Positions 1-7,875 of a stretch of DNA of 64,000 bases are shown here, one piece after another. The stretch's first letter is position 1. Every line of letters starts with the position of its first letter. The stretch is from Luteibaculum sp964627445 (lineage in GTDB: Bacteria > Bacteroidota > Bacteroidia > Flavobacteriales_D > Luteibaculaceae). Location: assembly GCA_964627445.1 (NCBI GenBank), contig CAZVJF010000007.1, positions 62,001 to 126,000 of the forward strand, written 5' to 3'. The notes under the pieces are model-generated. The model had not been told where the DNA came from and did no database searches. It saw nothing but the letters and a program-made list of their open reading frames with translations. Both the position numbers and the translations under genes were made by a program.

Positions 1-125
1 AGATTCTGGAAGGAAATGTGGAAGTTTCGCGAGAAGCATTGCTTCCAGGCAAGTACACCGTATTGCTGCAGTGGAAGGAAAAGGGCGATTTGCATTTGGT
101 AGAAAAACAGATAGAACTCGACTAA
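1..125 (+). CDS. FixH-like protein, C-terminal end (5' end outside window)
   Basis: Frame 3 is open from the window edge and encodes about 40 residues ending ...KQIELD before TAA at 123-125. The stretch LPGKYTVLLQWKEKG resembles the C-terminal beta-rich half of FixH proteins, which help mature the cbb3-type cytochrome oxidase (CcoGHIS system). The stop is followed after one base by the ATG of a TauE/SafE-like membrane protein, an order common in Bacteroidota cbb3 clusters. The assignment rests on a short fragment plus context; the rest of the gene cannot be seen. Confidence 0.6.
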   Translation, partial: ILEGNVEVSREALLPGKYTVLLQWKEKGDLHLVEKQIELD

Positions 126-126
126 C

Positions 127-834
127 ATGTGGTACGCCTCGGCACTGGTATTGGGAGTGGTAAGTAGCCTGCACTGTTTAGTTATGTGTGGGCCAATTGC
201 CATGGTGGTGCCTAAGGTGGGTTCGGGGTCGCATGCTCGCACTTTAACCGCAGTGTTGTACAATTCTGGGAGGCTATTCACCTACAGCCTGTTGGGCTTG
301 TTGATTGCAATGGTAGGTCGCAGCGCGGCCCTGGCAGGTCTTCAGCAAAGCCTTAGCATTACATTGGGTGTATTGGTGCTGCTGGTATATTTTGGCGGAA
401 AGTGGTTTACCCGATATCAGCCCAACTCGTATCTGCAACGTATATTTCTATCCTATCAAAACCAGTTTATGGCCCGCTTTCGCAAGCGTAGCTATGGCAA
501 TATTTTTAAAATAGGCATGCTAAACGGACTGCTACCGTGTGGCATGGTGTATTTGGCTTTGGCGGGTGCGGTTAACAGTCAAAATGCAGGAGGCGGGGCC
601 TTATTTATGGCTTTGTTTGGTTTGGGTACGCTTCCCGCAATGGTAGTCCCTGCCTTGTTTAGCACTTTTTCCGTGCAGTTTACAACCCGGCTTCGCAAGC
701 ACTTGGTGCCCGCTGTGGTCATTTTATTTGCGGCTATGCTGTTGTTGCGTGGCGCAAATTTAGGTATTCCGTATCTCAGCCCAGCCCTTATTGAATCGGG
801 GAAAGGTGCAGTAGAAGGTTGTACGGCACGTTAA
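127..834 (+). CDS. DsbD_2 / TauE-SafE-like polytopic membrane protein
   Basis: A 235-residue hydrophobic protein with about six predicted membrane segments. Two paired motifs are diagnostic of the UreH/DsbD_2-type transmembrane family (often named sulfite exporter TauE/SafE): SSLHCLVMCGP near residues 14-24 and GLLPCGMVYLALAGA near residues 134-148. Each carries a Cys and Pro/Gly and may take part in metal or thiol transfer across the inner membrane. It is translationally linked to the fixH-like gene just upstream (1-nt gap), so I infer a role in copper handling or maturation of cbb3 oxidase rather than sulfite export. The true substrate is not shown by sequence. Confidence 0.8.
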   Translation: MWYASALVLGVVSSLHCLVMCGPIAMVVPKVGSGSHARTLTAVLYNSGRLFTYSLLGLLIAMVGRSAALAGLQQSLSITLGVLVLLVYFGGKWFTRYQPNSYLQRIFLSYQNQFMARFRKRSYGNIFKIGMLNGLLPCGMVYLALAGAVNSQNAGGGALFMALFGLGTLPAMVVPALFSTFSVQFTTRLRKHLVPAVVILFAAMLLLRGANLGIPYLSPALIESGKGAVEGCTAR

Positions 835-867
835 CACAGCCTAACAAAAATCACCATTCCACGGTAT

Positions 868-884
868 TTTAGATTCAATCTAAA
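868..884. promoter_or_regulatory. Perfect 17-bp palindrome: probable DtxR/IdeR/MntR-type operator of feoAB
   Basis: TTTAGATTCAATCTAAA is a perfect inverted repeat (8-bp arms, 1-bp centre). It has the TTTAG...CTAAA architecture of operators bound by metal-dependent DtxR-family repressors. It lies 6 bp upstream of the -7 box at 890-897, so a bound repressor would block RNA polymerase. The downstream genes are ferrous iron uptake genes, which fits iron- or manganese-dependent repression. The regulator itself is not in the window. Confidence 0.65.
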
Positions 885-889
885 GCGGC

Positions 890-897
890 TACATTTG
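890..897 (+). promoter_or_regulatory. -7 promoter box of feoA (TACATTTG)
   Basis: Exact match to the Bacteroidota -7 consensus TAnnTTTG. It ends 6 nt before the feoA ATG at 904, so transcription probably starts at or beside the start codon and the mRNA would be leaderless. The palindrome at 868-884 occupies the spacer and -33 region. Confidence 0.6.
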
Positions 898-903
898 CCC
901 GCT

Positions 904-1134
904 ATGGAAAAACGTTTATCCGAACTGGAGCTGAATGAAACCGCAGCAGTCGTTTCTATTGGAGCTTCGGAGTTGCGTTCTAAGCTTTTGGAAATGGGTA
1001 TGGTAAAGGATACGCAGGTGGTTTTAATGATGCGTGCTCCTTTTGGCGGCTCCCTGGCTTTTGACGTCAACGGATATATGTTGTCGCTTCGCAGAGACGA
1101 GGCTGAATTGGTTACCGTAAAACCTTTGGCCTAG
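904..1134 (+). CDS. feoA: Ferrous iron transport protein FeoA
   Basis: A 76-residue SH3-like small protein: MEKRLSELELNETA then a glycine/leucine-rich turn (RSKLLEMGMVKDTQV), then GGSLAFDVNGYMLSLRRDEAELVTV, the usual FeoA core. FeoA is a cytosolic partner that modulates the FeoB transporter. I chose ATG 904 rather than the in-frame TTG at 895, because FeoA proteins begin at this point and the promoter box overlaps 895. feoB follows after 5 nt. Regulation is probably metal-dependent through the palindrome upstream. Confidence 0.93.
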   Translation: MEKRLSELELNETAAVVSIGASELRSKLLEMGMVKDTQVVLMMRAPFGGSLAFDVNGYMLSLRRDEAELVTVKPLA

Positions 1135-1139
1135 CACTT

Positions 1140-3089
1140 ATGAATATTGCACTCTTCGGAAATCCCAACACGGGTAAGAGCTCCATTTTTAACATGCTCA
1201 CAGGCTTGCGCCAGCATGTGGGTAACTTTCCCGGAGTAACGGTCGACAAAAAAGCGGGCTCTTTGGCTATTGCTGGTCAAGAGCACCAAGTAGTCGATTT
1301 CCCGGGCTGCTACAGCGTTTACCCGCACTCTGAGGACGAAGGGGTGGTGTACAATGTCTTAAGTGATCCCGAGCACAAAGATTTCCCTGATTTAGCCCTA
1401 ATTGTGGTAGATGCGGGGAATCTAAGACGCAACCTATTGCTCTTTAGTCAAATTAGGGATCTTGGAATTCCTTGTGTGCTTATTCTAAATATGTGGGATA
1501 CGCTGGCGGAAAAGCAAAAGCAAATAAGCATTCCAGCATTATCGGAAGCGTTTGATGGTGTGCCCGTAATTCCATTTAACGCACGCAAAGGTACGGAGCG
1601 CCAAAAATTACAAGAACTCCTTGCTGAATTGATTCAGGAAGGAATTGCTCAAACACAGTATCAGTCCCAGGCACTGATAGATCTAGAAGATATTGAAGCC
1701 CAAGAAGCGGATGCACAAGATCGGTACACGAAAATCCAAGCGGTACTGAAGGGTGTAGAAACGCAATCGAGTCAAGGCCAAAGTCGCAAGCTGAGCAAGG
1801 TCGACCGCATTTTAACCCACAAAGTTTGGGGTTACGCTATTTTTCTAGCCATACTTACTGTCATATTCCAATGCATATTTTCTTTTGCGAGTTACCCCAT
1901 GGATTTAATCGATGGCTGGTTTGGGGCGTTCTCTGCTTACCTAAGTAGAACCTTACCGCCTGGCATCTTTACCGACCTAATTTCGCAAGGGGTGGTGCCT
2001 GGATTGGGTGGAGTGGTGATCTTTATCCCGCAAATTGCGCTCTTGTTTCTGTTCATTTCCATATTGGAAGAAACAGGCTATATGAGCCGTGTGGTTTTTA
2101 TTATGGATAGGCTCATGCGCCCATTTGGTTTAAGTGGAAAAAGTGTAGTGCCATTAATTTCTAGCGTGGCCTGCGCTATCCCTGGCATTATGGCGACCCG
2201 AACTATAAATGATTGGAAGGACCGCATAGTGACCATTATGGTAGCTCCTTTGATGAGCTGCAGTGCACGGATTCCAGTATATACCTTGTTGATTGCTTTG
2301 GTGATTCCAGAAAAAACGGTGTTGGGCTTCCTCAATTTACAAGGACTGGTGTTGCTAGGCTTGTATTTGTTAGGCGCAGTTTCGGCTTTGGTAGTTTCGG
2401 TGATCTTAAAGAGGCTCTTGAAACGCAAAAACAGAGGTTTTCTCATCATGGAAATTCCCCAACTCAAAGCACCCCTTTGGAGAAACGTGGGGCTTACCGT
2501 GTATGAAAAATCGAAGATCTTTGTTTTGGATGCGGGTAAAGTCATCCTGGCCATATCCATTATTCTTTGGGCTTTAGCAAGTTACGGACCATCCAACCGA
2601 ATGATCCGAGCCGAAAAGGAGGTTCAGGAGGAATATAGTGCGCTTGACGATGAAGCGCTCGAGCGCAAGATTAATAGTGCTCGATTACAAAATTCATACA
2701 TCGGTATATTGGGTAAAGGACTGGAGCCGGTAATTGCTCCTTTGGGTTACGATTGGAAAATAGGCATTTCGCTAATTTGCTCCTTTGCTGCCCGAGAAGT
2801 GTTTGTAGGTTCGCTGGCTACCATTTATTCGGTGGATGATGATGGCGAAGCGCAACGCAGCTTGCAAGAGAAGATGCGAGCCGAGGTGGGCAACGATGGC
2901 AAACCTGTGTACAGTCTGGCCACAGGGCTCTCGCTTATGGTATTTTACGCCTTTGCCATGCAGTGTATGGCTACTTTGGCCGTGGTAAAGCGGGAAACCA
3001 AAAGCTGGTTTTGGCCGTTCGTACAGCTAGTATACATGGGTATACTGGCATACAGCAGTGCCTTATTTACTTACAATATCATTGCATAA
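1140..3089 (+). CDS. feoB: Ferrous iron transporter FeoB (GTPase plus membrane core)
   Basis: A 649-residue inner-membrane Fe(II) transporter. The N-terminal G domain shows G1 GNPNTGKSS (residues 7-15), G3 DFPG (53-56) and G4 NMWD (117-120). A helical linker follows (about 170-220), then the polytopic core with the Gate motifs (GGVVIFIPQIALLFLFI and GYMSRVVFIMDRLMRPFGLSGKS). It is shorter than the ~770-residue enterobacterial protein, as is usual in Bacteroidota. It is co-transcribed with feoA (5-nt gap) and overlaps by one base with the small Cys-rich gene downstream. Confidence 0.97.
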   Translation: MNIALFGNPNTGKSSIFNMLTGLRQHVGNFPGVTVDKKAGSLAIAGQEHQVVDFPGCYSVYPHSEDEGVVYNVLSDPEHKDFPDLALIVVDAGNLRRNLLLFSQIRDLGIPCVLILNMWDTLAEKQKQISIPALSEAFDGVPVIPFNARKGTERQKLQELLAELIQEGIAQTQYQSQALIDLEDIEAQEADAQDRYTKIQAVLKGVETQSSQGQSRKLSKVDRILTHKVWGYAIFLAILTVIFQCIFSFASYPMDLIDGWFGAFSAYLSRTLPPGIFTDLISQGVVPGLGGVVIFIPQIALLFLFISILEETGYMSRVVFIMDRLMRPFGLSGKSVVPLISSVACAIPGIMATRTINDWKDRIVTIMVAPLMSCSARIPVYTLLIALVIPEKTVLGFLNLQGLVLLGLYLLGAVSALVVSVILKRLLKRKNRGFLIMEIPQLKAPLWRNVGLTVYEKSKIFVLDAGKVILAISIILWALASYGPSNRMIRAEKEVQEEYSALDDEALERKINSARLQNSYIGILGKGLEPVIAPLGYDWKIGISLICSFAAREVFVGSLATIYSVDDDGEAQRSLQEKMRAEVGNDGKPVYSLATGLSLMVFYAFAMQCMATLAVVKRETKSWFWPFVQLVYMGILAYSSALFTYNIIA

Positions 3090-3229
3090 TGGTACAACAA
3101 CTTCTCACTTACTTCGCTGTTGCTGCAGCCATGGGGTTTATGGGATACAAATTCTATAAGCAATTCTTGAAAAAGGAAGCGCCTTGCGAAGGCTGTGCTT
3201 TCGCTCCAAAGGAGAATCATCCGAAATAA
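3089..3229 (+). CDS. FeoB-associated Cys-rich small membrane protein
   Basis: A 46-residue protein starting at an ATG that overlaps the last base of the feoB stop codon (TAATG). One N-terminal membrane helix (about residues 5-25) is followed by a basic stretch and the motif CEGCAF. This matches the FeoB-associated Cys-rich membrane protein family found at the end of many feo operons, possibly a stand-in for FeoC. The two cysteines could bind iron or sense redox state; this is inference. A longer in-frame reading from upstream would run inside feoB and is not needed. Confidence 0.8.
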   Translation: MVQQLLTYFAVAAAMGFMGYKFYKQFLKKEAPCEGCAFAPKENHPK

Positions 3230-3545
3230 GTTTATGTACGCGCGCGGTTCAGGCTCACAAAAAACTGTGTTCGGGAATCCAATAATGAGAAATTGGGATT
3301 TTTGAAATCCCAATTAACGATCCCTATGTTTATTCTGTCGAATTTTCCAGGAAAAACAAGGGTTATTGTATCGGAGGGTAACTGGAAACTTGCAAAGCCA
3401 TTTGTAGCCATGAAAGTGCTGTAATTGCCCTAAGCTCGATTTTAAAGACTTATATCTAACCTTAAAACTGCAAGCATAATTCGTAAATACAAACTAATAT
3501 TTTGTGAAGTTTGCATCAGAGAAAACCAACCAAAATATTATTGTA
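3230..3545. other. Intergenic region with a strong hairpin
   Basis: No credible gene. It contains the hairpin at 3291-3315 and must hold the promoter of the subtilase gene; a degenerate -7-like stretch (taatattttg) occurs about 40 nt before the ATG at 3546. Confidence 0.6.
3291..3315. terminator. Hairpin downstream of feo operon
   Basis: Perfect 11-bp arms AATTGGGATTT / AAATCCCAATT with a 3-nt loop. No T-run follows on the plus strand, so it may be a processing or mRNA-stabilising hairpin rather than an intrinsic terminator. Confidence 0.45.
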
Positions 3546-4823
3546 ATGAACAAAATTTTATTTGCAGCAGGAGCTTTTAGTTTACTCCTTGGGGCTTGTT
3601 CTAAAGAATTGGAGCAAACCAACCCTACACCAAACACCATCGCAGAACCCAACACGCAAGAGGCCGGTACTCAACTGGAAAATCAATATATCGTGCGACT
3701 AAAGCCGAGCGCTTTAAAATCTAACCTAAACGGAGTTGTGGGTTATGAGGATAAAGTGCAAGCCGCCGGTCTTGTTATCAAGAATCTGCTTACCACTCTA
3801 CCCAACCCAGATGCCATGGAGGTTGACCATATTTACGTGAACGCTATTTCTGGTTTCGCTGGTATTTTTACGCCCGAGCAAGTGGTTGCGCTTAAAGCAT
3901 TGCCTCAGGTAGTGGCAGTGGAGCCAGTAGCCTTAGGGGAACTGGTGGGTAAACCTAAAAATGATGGCCGTACTGCTTTAAAAGCCCAATCGGTAGAGTA
4001 CGGAGTTTTGCGCACCGGATATGGAGACGGAACGGGCAAACGCGCTTTTATTTTGGATTCGGGTATTGATTTGGATCACGAAGACCTCAACGTGAATACC
4101 GAGCTGGGCCGAGACTTCACCACCGATGGTGGGCTGTTTGGAGGTGGCGGTGGCCTTTTTGGAGGTGGTGGCCTCTTTGGAGGTGGGTCAGACCCCGATC
4201 CTCAACCCCAAGGAGAGGATGACAACGGTCACGGAACACACTGTGCGGGAATTATTGCCGCCCTAGACAATGAGATTGGTGTGGTAGGAGTAGCTGCTGG
4301 AGCCGAGGTGGTTGCTGTAAAAGCAGCCGATTTCTTAGGCCGCCTTTCGTCAGCAGACGTGCTACAAGGGATCGACTACATTGCAGAGGTGGGAGAACCC
4401 GGAGATGTAGCCAACATGAGCTTTTCATTTTTCGGAACACAGCAATCGGTGAACGATGCCGTTCTTGCACTAGGAGAGCAAGGTGTTTTTGTTGCCATAG
4501 CAGCAGGAAATAGCTCTACCGATGCCAGTAATACCACACCAGCAAATGCCAATGGAGTTAATGTTTATGCGGTTTCTGCCCTAGACAGCAACGATGACTT
4601 TGCCTCGTTCTCTAACTTCGGAAATCCACCGGTGGACTTTTGCGCTCCTGGGGTAGATACCTACTCTACGTATACCAATAATGGTTACAACACACTCTCT
4701 GGAACCAGCATGGCCGCTCCACATGTAGCGGGAATCTTACTGCTCAACAACGGTGTTATTAACAGCGATGGAGTAGTGAACAACGACCCAGACGGCAATC
4801 CAGACCCCATAGCAGTACGCTAG
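3546..4823 (+). CDS. Subtilisin-like (S8) serine protease, lipoprotein
   Basis: A 425-residue exported protease. The start is ATG 3546, which gives a lipoprotein signal (LLLGAC, lipidated Cys18); the open frame also extends upstream to a GTG at 3504. Residues about 46-130 form an I9-type inhibitor propeptide (QYIVRLKP...GIFTPEQV). The catalytic domain carries Asp171 (ILDSGID), His229 (NGHGTHCAG), the oxyanion Asn322 (AAGNSS) and Ser388 (SGTSMAAPH). Between Asp and His lies an unusual Gly/Phe-rich insert (195-214) followed by an acidic Asp/Pro segment. No T9SS sorting domain is present. It probably acts anchored at the outer membrane or cell surface; the substrate is unknown. Confidence 0.93.
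   Translation: MNKILFAAGAFSLLLGACSKELEQTNPTPNTIAEPNTQEAGTQLENQYIVRLKPSALKSNLNGVVGYEDKVQAAGLVIKNLLTTLPNPDAMEVDHIYVNAISGFAGIFTPEQVVALKALPQVVAVEPVALGELVGKPKNDGRTALKAQSVEYGVLRTGYGDGTGKRAFILDSGIDLDHEDLNVNTELGRDFTTDGGLFGGGGGLFGGGGLFGGGSDPDPQPQGEDDNGHGTHCAGIIAALDNEIGVVGVAAGAEVVAVKAADFLGRLSSADVLQGIDYIAEVGEPGDVANMSFSFFGTQQSVNDAVLALGEQGVFVAIAAGNSSTDASNTTPANANGVNVYAVSALDSNDDFASFSNFGNPPVDFCAPGVDTYSTYTNNGYNTLSGTSMAAPHVAGILLLNNGVINSDGVVNNDPDGNPDPIAVR
4128..4187 (+). repeat. In-frame GGLFGG-type tandem repeat in the protease gene
   Basis: About three imperfect copies of a ~21-bp unit encoding GGLFGGG, between the codons for catalytic Asp171 and His229. Unit length is a multiple of three, so copy-number change would lengthen or shorten the loop without a frameshift. 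Confidence 0.7.
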
Positions 4824-4843
4824 ACTCGTAAATACTTGCTATC

Positions 4844-4878
4844 AAAAACCCCGCTCCATACTCGGAGTGGGTTTTTTT
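4844..4878 (+). terminator. Intrinsic terminator of the protease gene
   Basis: A-run, then CCCCGCTCC, loop, GGAGTGGG and seven T. It lies 20 nt after the stop at 4823. Confidence 0.8.
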
Positions 4879-5008
4879 GTCTGCGTGCTCCGAAAAGGGT
4901 TTCGGGTATTGATTTCAAACTACCACTGACCCACAGCAACTTGCCAATCACCGACAATGCTCTTCCGATATAACAAGCTACTGCTAGTTTGCTTTAAAAA
5001 TCTAGCAT

Positions 5009-7438
5009 ATGAAAACGGTAAAGGCAATTCTCATGCTGTCGCTTTTGTTGAGTTTATTTTCCTCCAAAGCGCAGCCATATCAATACCTAGGTACCTACAA
5101 CAACCAAGGGCTTCCCGACTACCTTGAAACACCTTCTGACGTAGTAGACGCCAGTACTTTTGAGCTCACAGGCAACGTGTTGCCCGAGGGCTATCCCGTG
5201 CCCATTTACAACCCTCAGTATATTTTGGGTGGATTTGATGCAGACATCAAAATTACCGCCCAAGCAGAGGTATGGGTGACCTTTGTGCAAGAAGGAGCGG
5301 GTTACCGAAACACGTTAGGATTTTACACCTACACGGAGGGTACTGCAGAAAACAAACCAGCCGATGCGGATATCACCATTATATTTCCTAACGTATCGGC
5401 CCAAAATAGCGGAGGCGGCCTTTTGGCTGGAAACAAAGTAAAGCTGGGTTCTTTTGAACCAGGAACCCGGATAGGGTGGGTTCTCATAGCCAACGGTTGG
5501 AATGGAAGCACGGTGGGGAGTGGCAACTGGAAGGTGTTTTCAAATTCAGCATTTAATCCTGAAACGGATGCCGCGTTGCAAGCACACAGTGTATTGTTAA
5601 AGGATACCCTTAACGACAGGATTCTCCTTGGCTTCGAAGATATTTTACGCGACCGAAACGATTGCGACAACGATTTTAATGATGCCATTTTTTACGTGAC
5701 GGCAAATCCTATTGAAGCCATCGATCAATCGAATATCGTAGATGTAGGAACGGCAAGTGATGTAAGTTCTGGAAATCAAGGAGGATTAGAAAGCAATGGC
5801 AAACTGGCTCAACTAATTGCACAGCGGTCTTTTCAGCGTGTACGATACAACTCGAAAAAAGACCAGTATCCTTTTCAGCAACCTCTCAAAACGGTAAATC
5901 GACTTCGTGAAAAAAGCAACAGCTTAGCTCGTTTCATGCCAGAATACGGTCTTTTTGGTGATGAAGAAGCTCGAGTTTCAACTCCCGAGGATTTGCTCGC
6001 AGTAACCAATGCGAAGGAAGTTTTTGCGGTGGACTACTATCGTAATGACAAAAGGACGGCAGCAATACTGGCCACCACCACAGACCAGGGGGTCTACGAT
6101 CATAGCAAAGTTATTTGTGACCGATTGAACGGCAGCGTAATTCAAGATGTACGTGTAATTCGCTTAGGGAATCACCCCTTGGTTTGTACACAGTTAAAAA
6201 ATGCCATTGGAAACGTGGAATACACGCTTAGTTTTTCCGTGGCACAGAACACGACCCAGTATATCCTTCATTCGTATTGGAATTTGGGACAGTATCCCAA
6301 GGAAGACATGACTAACTTTCAGGTTTGGGGCAATAGCTATTCCCAAATTTTTGCGCTCACCCACCAAATTTTTGAACTGCTACAACAAACCAAAGAGCTA
6401 GTATCGAGCCCTGTCCTTGAGCGGATTCCCTCTGTAATTATCACCGAAGGGCATTACAAGAACGGTTTAATCACACTATCGCTTCTCAACAAAAGGGGCG
6501 ATGAGCAAGCAGTTCTTACAGGATCCTTGGCGATTACAGAAACCCAGGGGCGGGAGCCTTTGTCGACAACTATACGGCTAAATGGATCACCGGAGCAACA
6601 AGTAAATATTGCAGTACCGCGTCTTTTTGATGTAGGCTTTTCTCTTAGCCCAGCGGGTGCTTCGGTATATGATGAGTTATACTTGGCCGATGGTCCGTGG
6701 GGATTGGATTTTAGTGCAGATGCAAACATGATAAATAGGTTTGATGTAATACAGCAACAGACTGTAAGTGAGCAGGGTATCGTTTTGGAGCGCGATGCTG
6801 TGGTAACAGGTGAGGTAAAAGAGGTAGTGAATTTGTTTCGGCATTTAGCTCCCGGGCATGGCACGGTTGATCTTACTGGGTTCAACAGCTTGTCTTTCGA
6901 TCTCAAATCGAGCAAGGATGTAGAAGTTGTTATCGTAGAGGAGGGTCAGCAGGATTGGGAACATCGTTTCCGTATGCAAGTGGCAGCAGCGGATACAGAG
7001 GAGCGTATCACTTTAAATTTGTCCCAGTTTACAAACAAGGCGGGCATCGCCTTTACCCCAAGCAAAACTGTTAGCCTGGTATTCTCGGTAATAGGAAATT
7101 TCAATGTTTCGGTGCCATTCGAATTGCATGTATCCAATGTGTCATTTGACGATCAGCAGGTGGGCTTAGGTGACCTTGATCCGAAATCTAAAAAACAGGT
7201 CCTTCGCAATGCTCCAAACCCCTTTTCTGACTTCACTACCATAGTCAATGTACCCTGGCATGGGCAGATAGCTCTCAAGGTTTTTGACTTAACGGGTAAG
7301 TGTGTGTATTCTGAGATGCCAGTGGTTAACAACGGGCGCATCGTTTTTAAGAAAGGAACCTTACAGACTGGAGTATACCTCTACACGATACAAGATGCTG
7401 CCAATAACACTCGGTTTGGCAGAATGCAAATTCAATAG
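5009..7438 (+). CDS. Secreted DUF4114 protein with T9SS type A sorting domain
   Basis: An 809-residue secreted protein. A Sec signal peptide occupies residues 1-21 (LLSLLLSLFSSKAQ). A DUF4114-like domain ends near residue 230 with the acidic signature LLGFEDILRDRNDCDNDFNDAIF, possibly calcium-binding. Later beta-rich regions are not recognisable. The last ~80 residues (NAPNPFSDFTTIVNVP ... LTGKCVYSE ... LQTGVYLYTI) are a T9SS type A C-terminal domain, which directs outer-membrane export and surface attachment. Monocistronic: separate terminators bound it on both sides. No catalytic motif was seen, so structural or adhesive function is only a guess. Confidence 0.88.
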   Translation: MKTVKAILMLSLLLSLFSSKAQPYQYLGTYNNQGLPDYLETPSDVVDASTFELTGNVLPEGYPVPIYNPQYILGGFDADIKITAQAEVWVTFVQEGAGYRNTLGFYTYTEGTAENKPADADITIIFPNVSAQNSGGGLLAGNKVKLGSFEPGTRIGWVLIANGWNGSTVGSGNWKVFSNSAFNPETDAALQAHSVLLKDTLNDRILLGFEDILRDRNDCDNDFNDAIFYVTANPIEAIDQSNIVDVGTASDVSSGNQGGLESNGKLAQLIAQRSFQRVRYNSKKDQYPFQQPLKTVNRLREKSNSLARFMPEYGLFGDEEARVSTPEDLLAVTNAKEVFAVDYYRNDKRTAAILATTTDQGVYDHSKVICDRLNGSVIQDVRVIRLGNHPLVCTQLKNAIGNVEYTLSFSVAQNTTQYILHSYWNLGQYPKEDMTNFQVWGNSYSQIFALTHQIFELLQQTKELVSSPVLERIPSVIITEGHYKNGLITLSLLNKRGDEQAVLTGSLAITETQGREPLSTTIRLNGSPEQQVNIAVPRLFDVGFSLSPAGASVYDELYLADGPWGLDFSADANMINRFDVIQQQTVSEQGIVLERDAVVTGEVKEVVNLFRHLAPGHGTVDLTGFNSLSFDLKSSKDVEVVIVEEGQQDWEHRFRMQVAAADTEERITLNLSQFTNKAGIAFTPSKTVSLVFSVIGNFNVSVPFELHVSNVSFDDQQVGLGDLDPKSKKQVLRNAPNPFSDFTTIVNVPWHGQIALKVFDLTGKCVYSEMPVVNNGRIVFKKGTLQTGVYLYTIQDAANNTRFGRMQIQ

Positions 7439-7458
7439 CGTAGGAGTATCCTTTTTTG

Positions 7459-7491
7459 AACCGCTTTGGCTAGTGCAAAGCGGTTTTTTTT
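7459..7491 (+). terminator. Intrinsic terminator of the DUF4114 gene
   Basis: AACCGCTTTG, 7-nt loop, CAAAGCGGTT, then a T-run; the stem is perfect over 10 bp. Confidence 0.9.
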
Positions 7492-7822
7492 GTGGCGTGA
7501 TGTTACAGGCTACCGGTGTAGAAAAAGCTTAATCATAGGCGACCCTTTTGCTCAGAATCCCCTTGCTACTCCATTGCTCGTTCTCAAGCCTGCATGGTAC
7601 ACTTTAGGGTAGTTGGGCTGGCACGTAGGTGCGCTATCCGAAAATCCCGGCCATTCATGTAAAGAGCAGGAAAGAAGCGACTCATTCTGCATTACCGAAA
7701 AGTAGGAGCTACCCCCAAAAAATTAGGTCTATGCAGCACCAGAATTCTAATGGTATTACAGCATATTTTTGGGATATCATTGTTTGGTGGCTTGGTTATG
7801 TGGAAAAAAAGGGGGGTAAAAC
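7492..7822. other. Intergenic region, no gene seen
   Basis: About 330 bp between two facing transcription units. The open frame at 7629-7871 has no start context, family resemblance or Bacteroidota-like composition and runs through the terminator, so I leave it out. Nothing else is visible. Confidence 0.6.
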
Positions 7823-7855
7823 AAAAAACGCTCAAGCTTGGCTTGGGCGTTTTTT
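7823..7855 (-). terminator. Terminator of the REC-GT2 gene (bidirectional form)
   Basis: AAAAAACGC-T-CAAGC, 3-nt loop, GCTTG-G-GCGTTTTTT. The A/T runs on both sides let it work in either direction. It sits 20 nt beyond the stop of the minus-strand REC-GT2 gene. Confidence 0.85.
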
Positions 7856-7875
7856 GCAGCATAACGAGTAATAGT

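Noticed and set aside
3504..3545. Upstream GTG start for the subtilase
   Set aside because: It would place 14 polar residues before a clear lipoprotein signal peptide; ATG 3546 is the natural start.
7629..7871. 80-codon plus-strand open frame
   Set aside because: Runs through a strong terminator, no start context and no recognisable composition.
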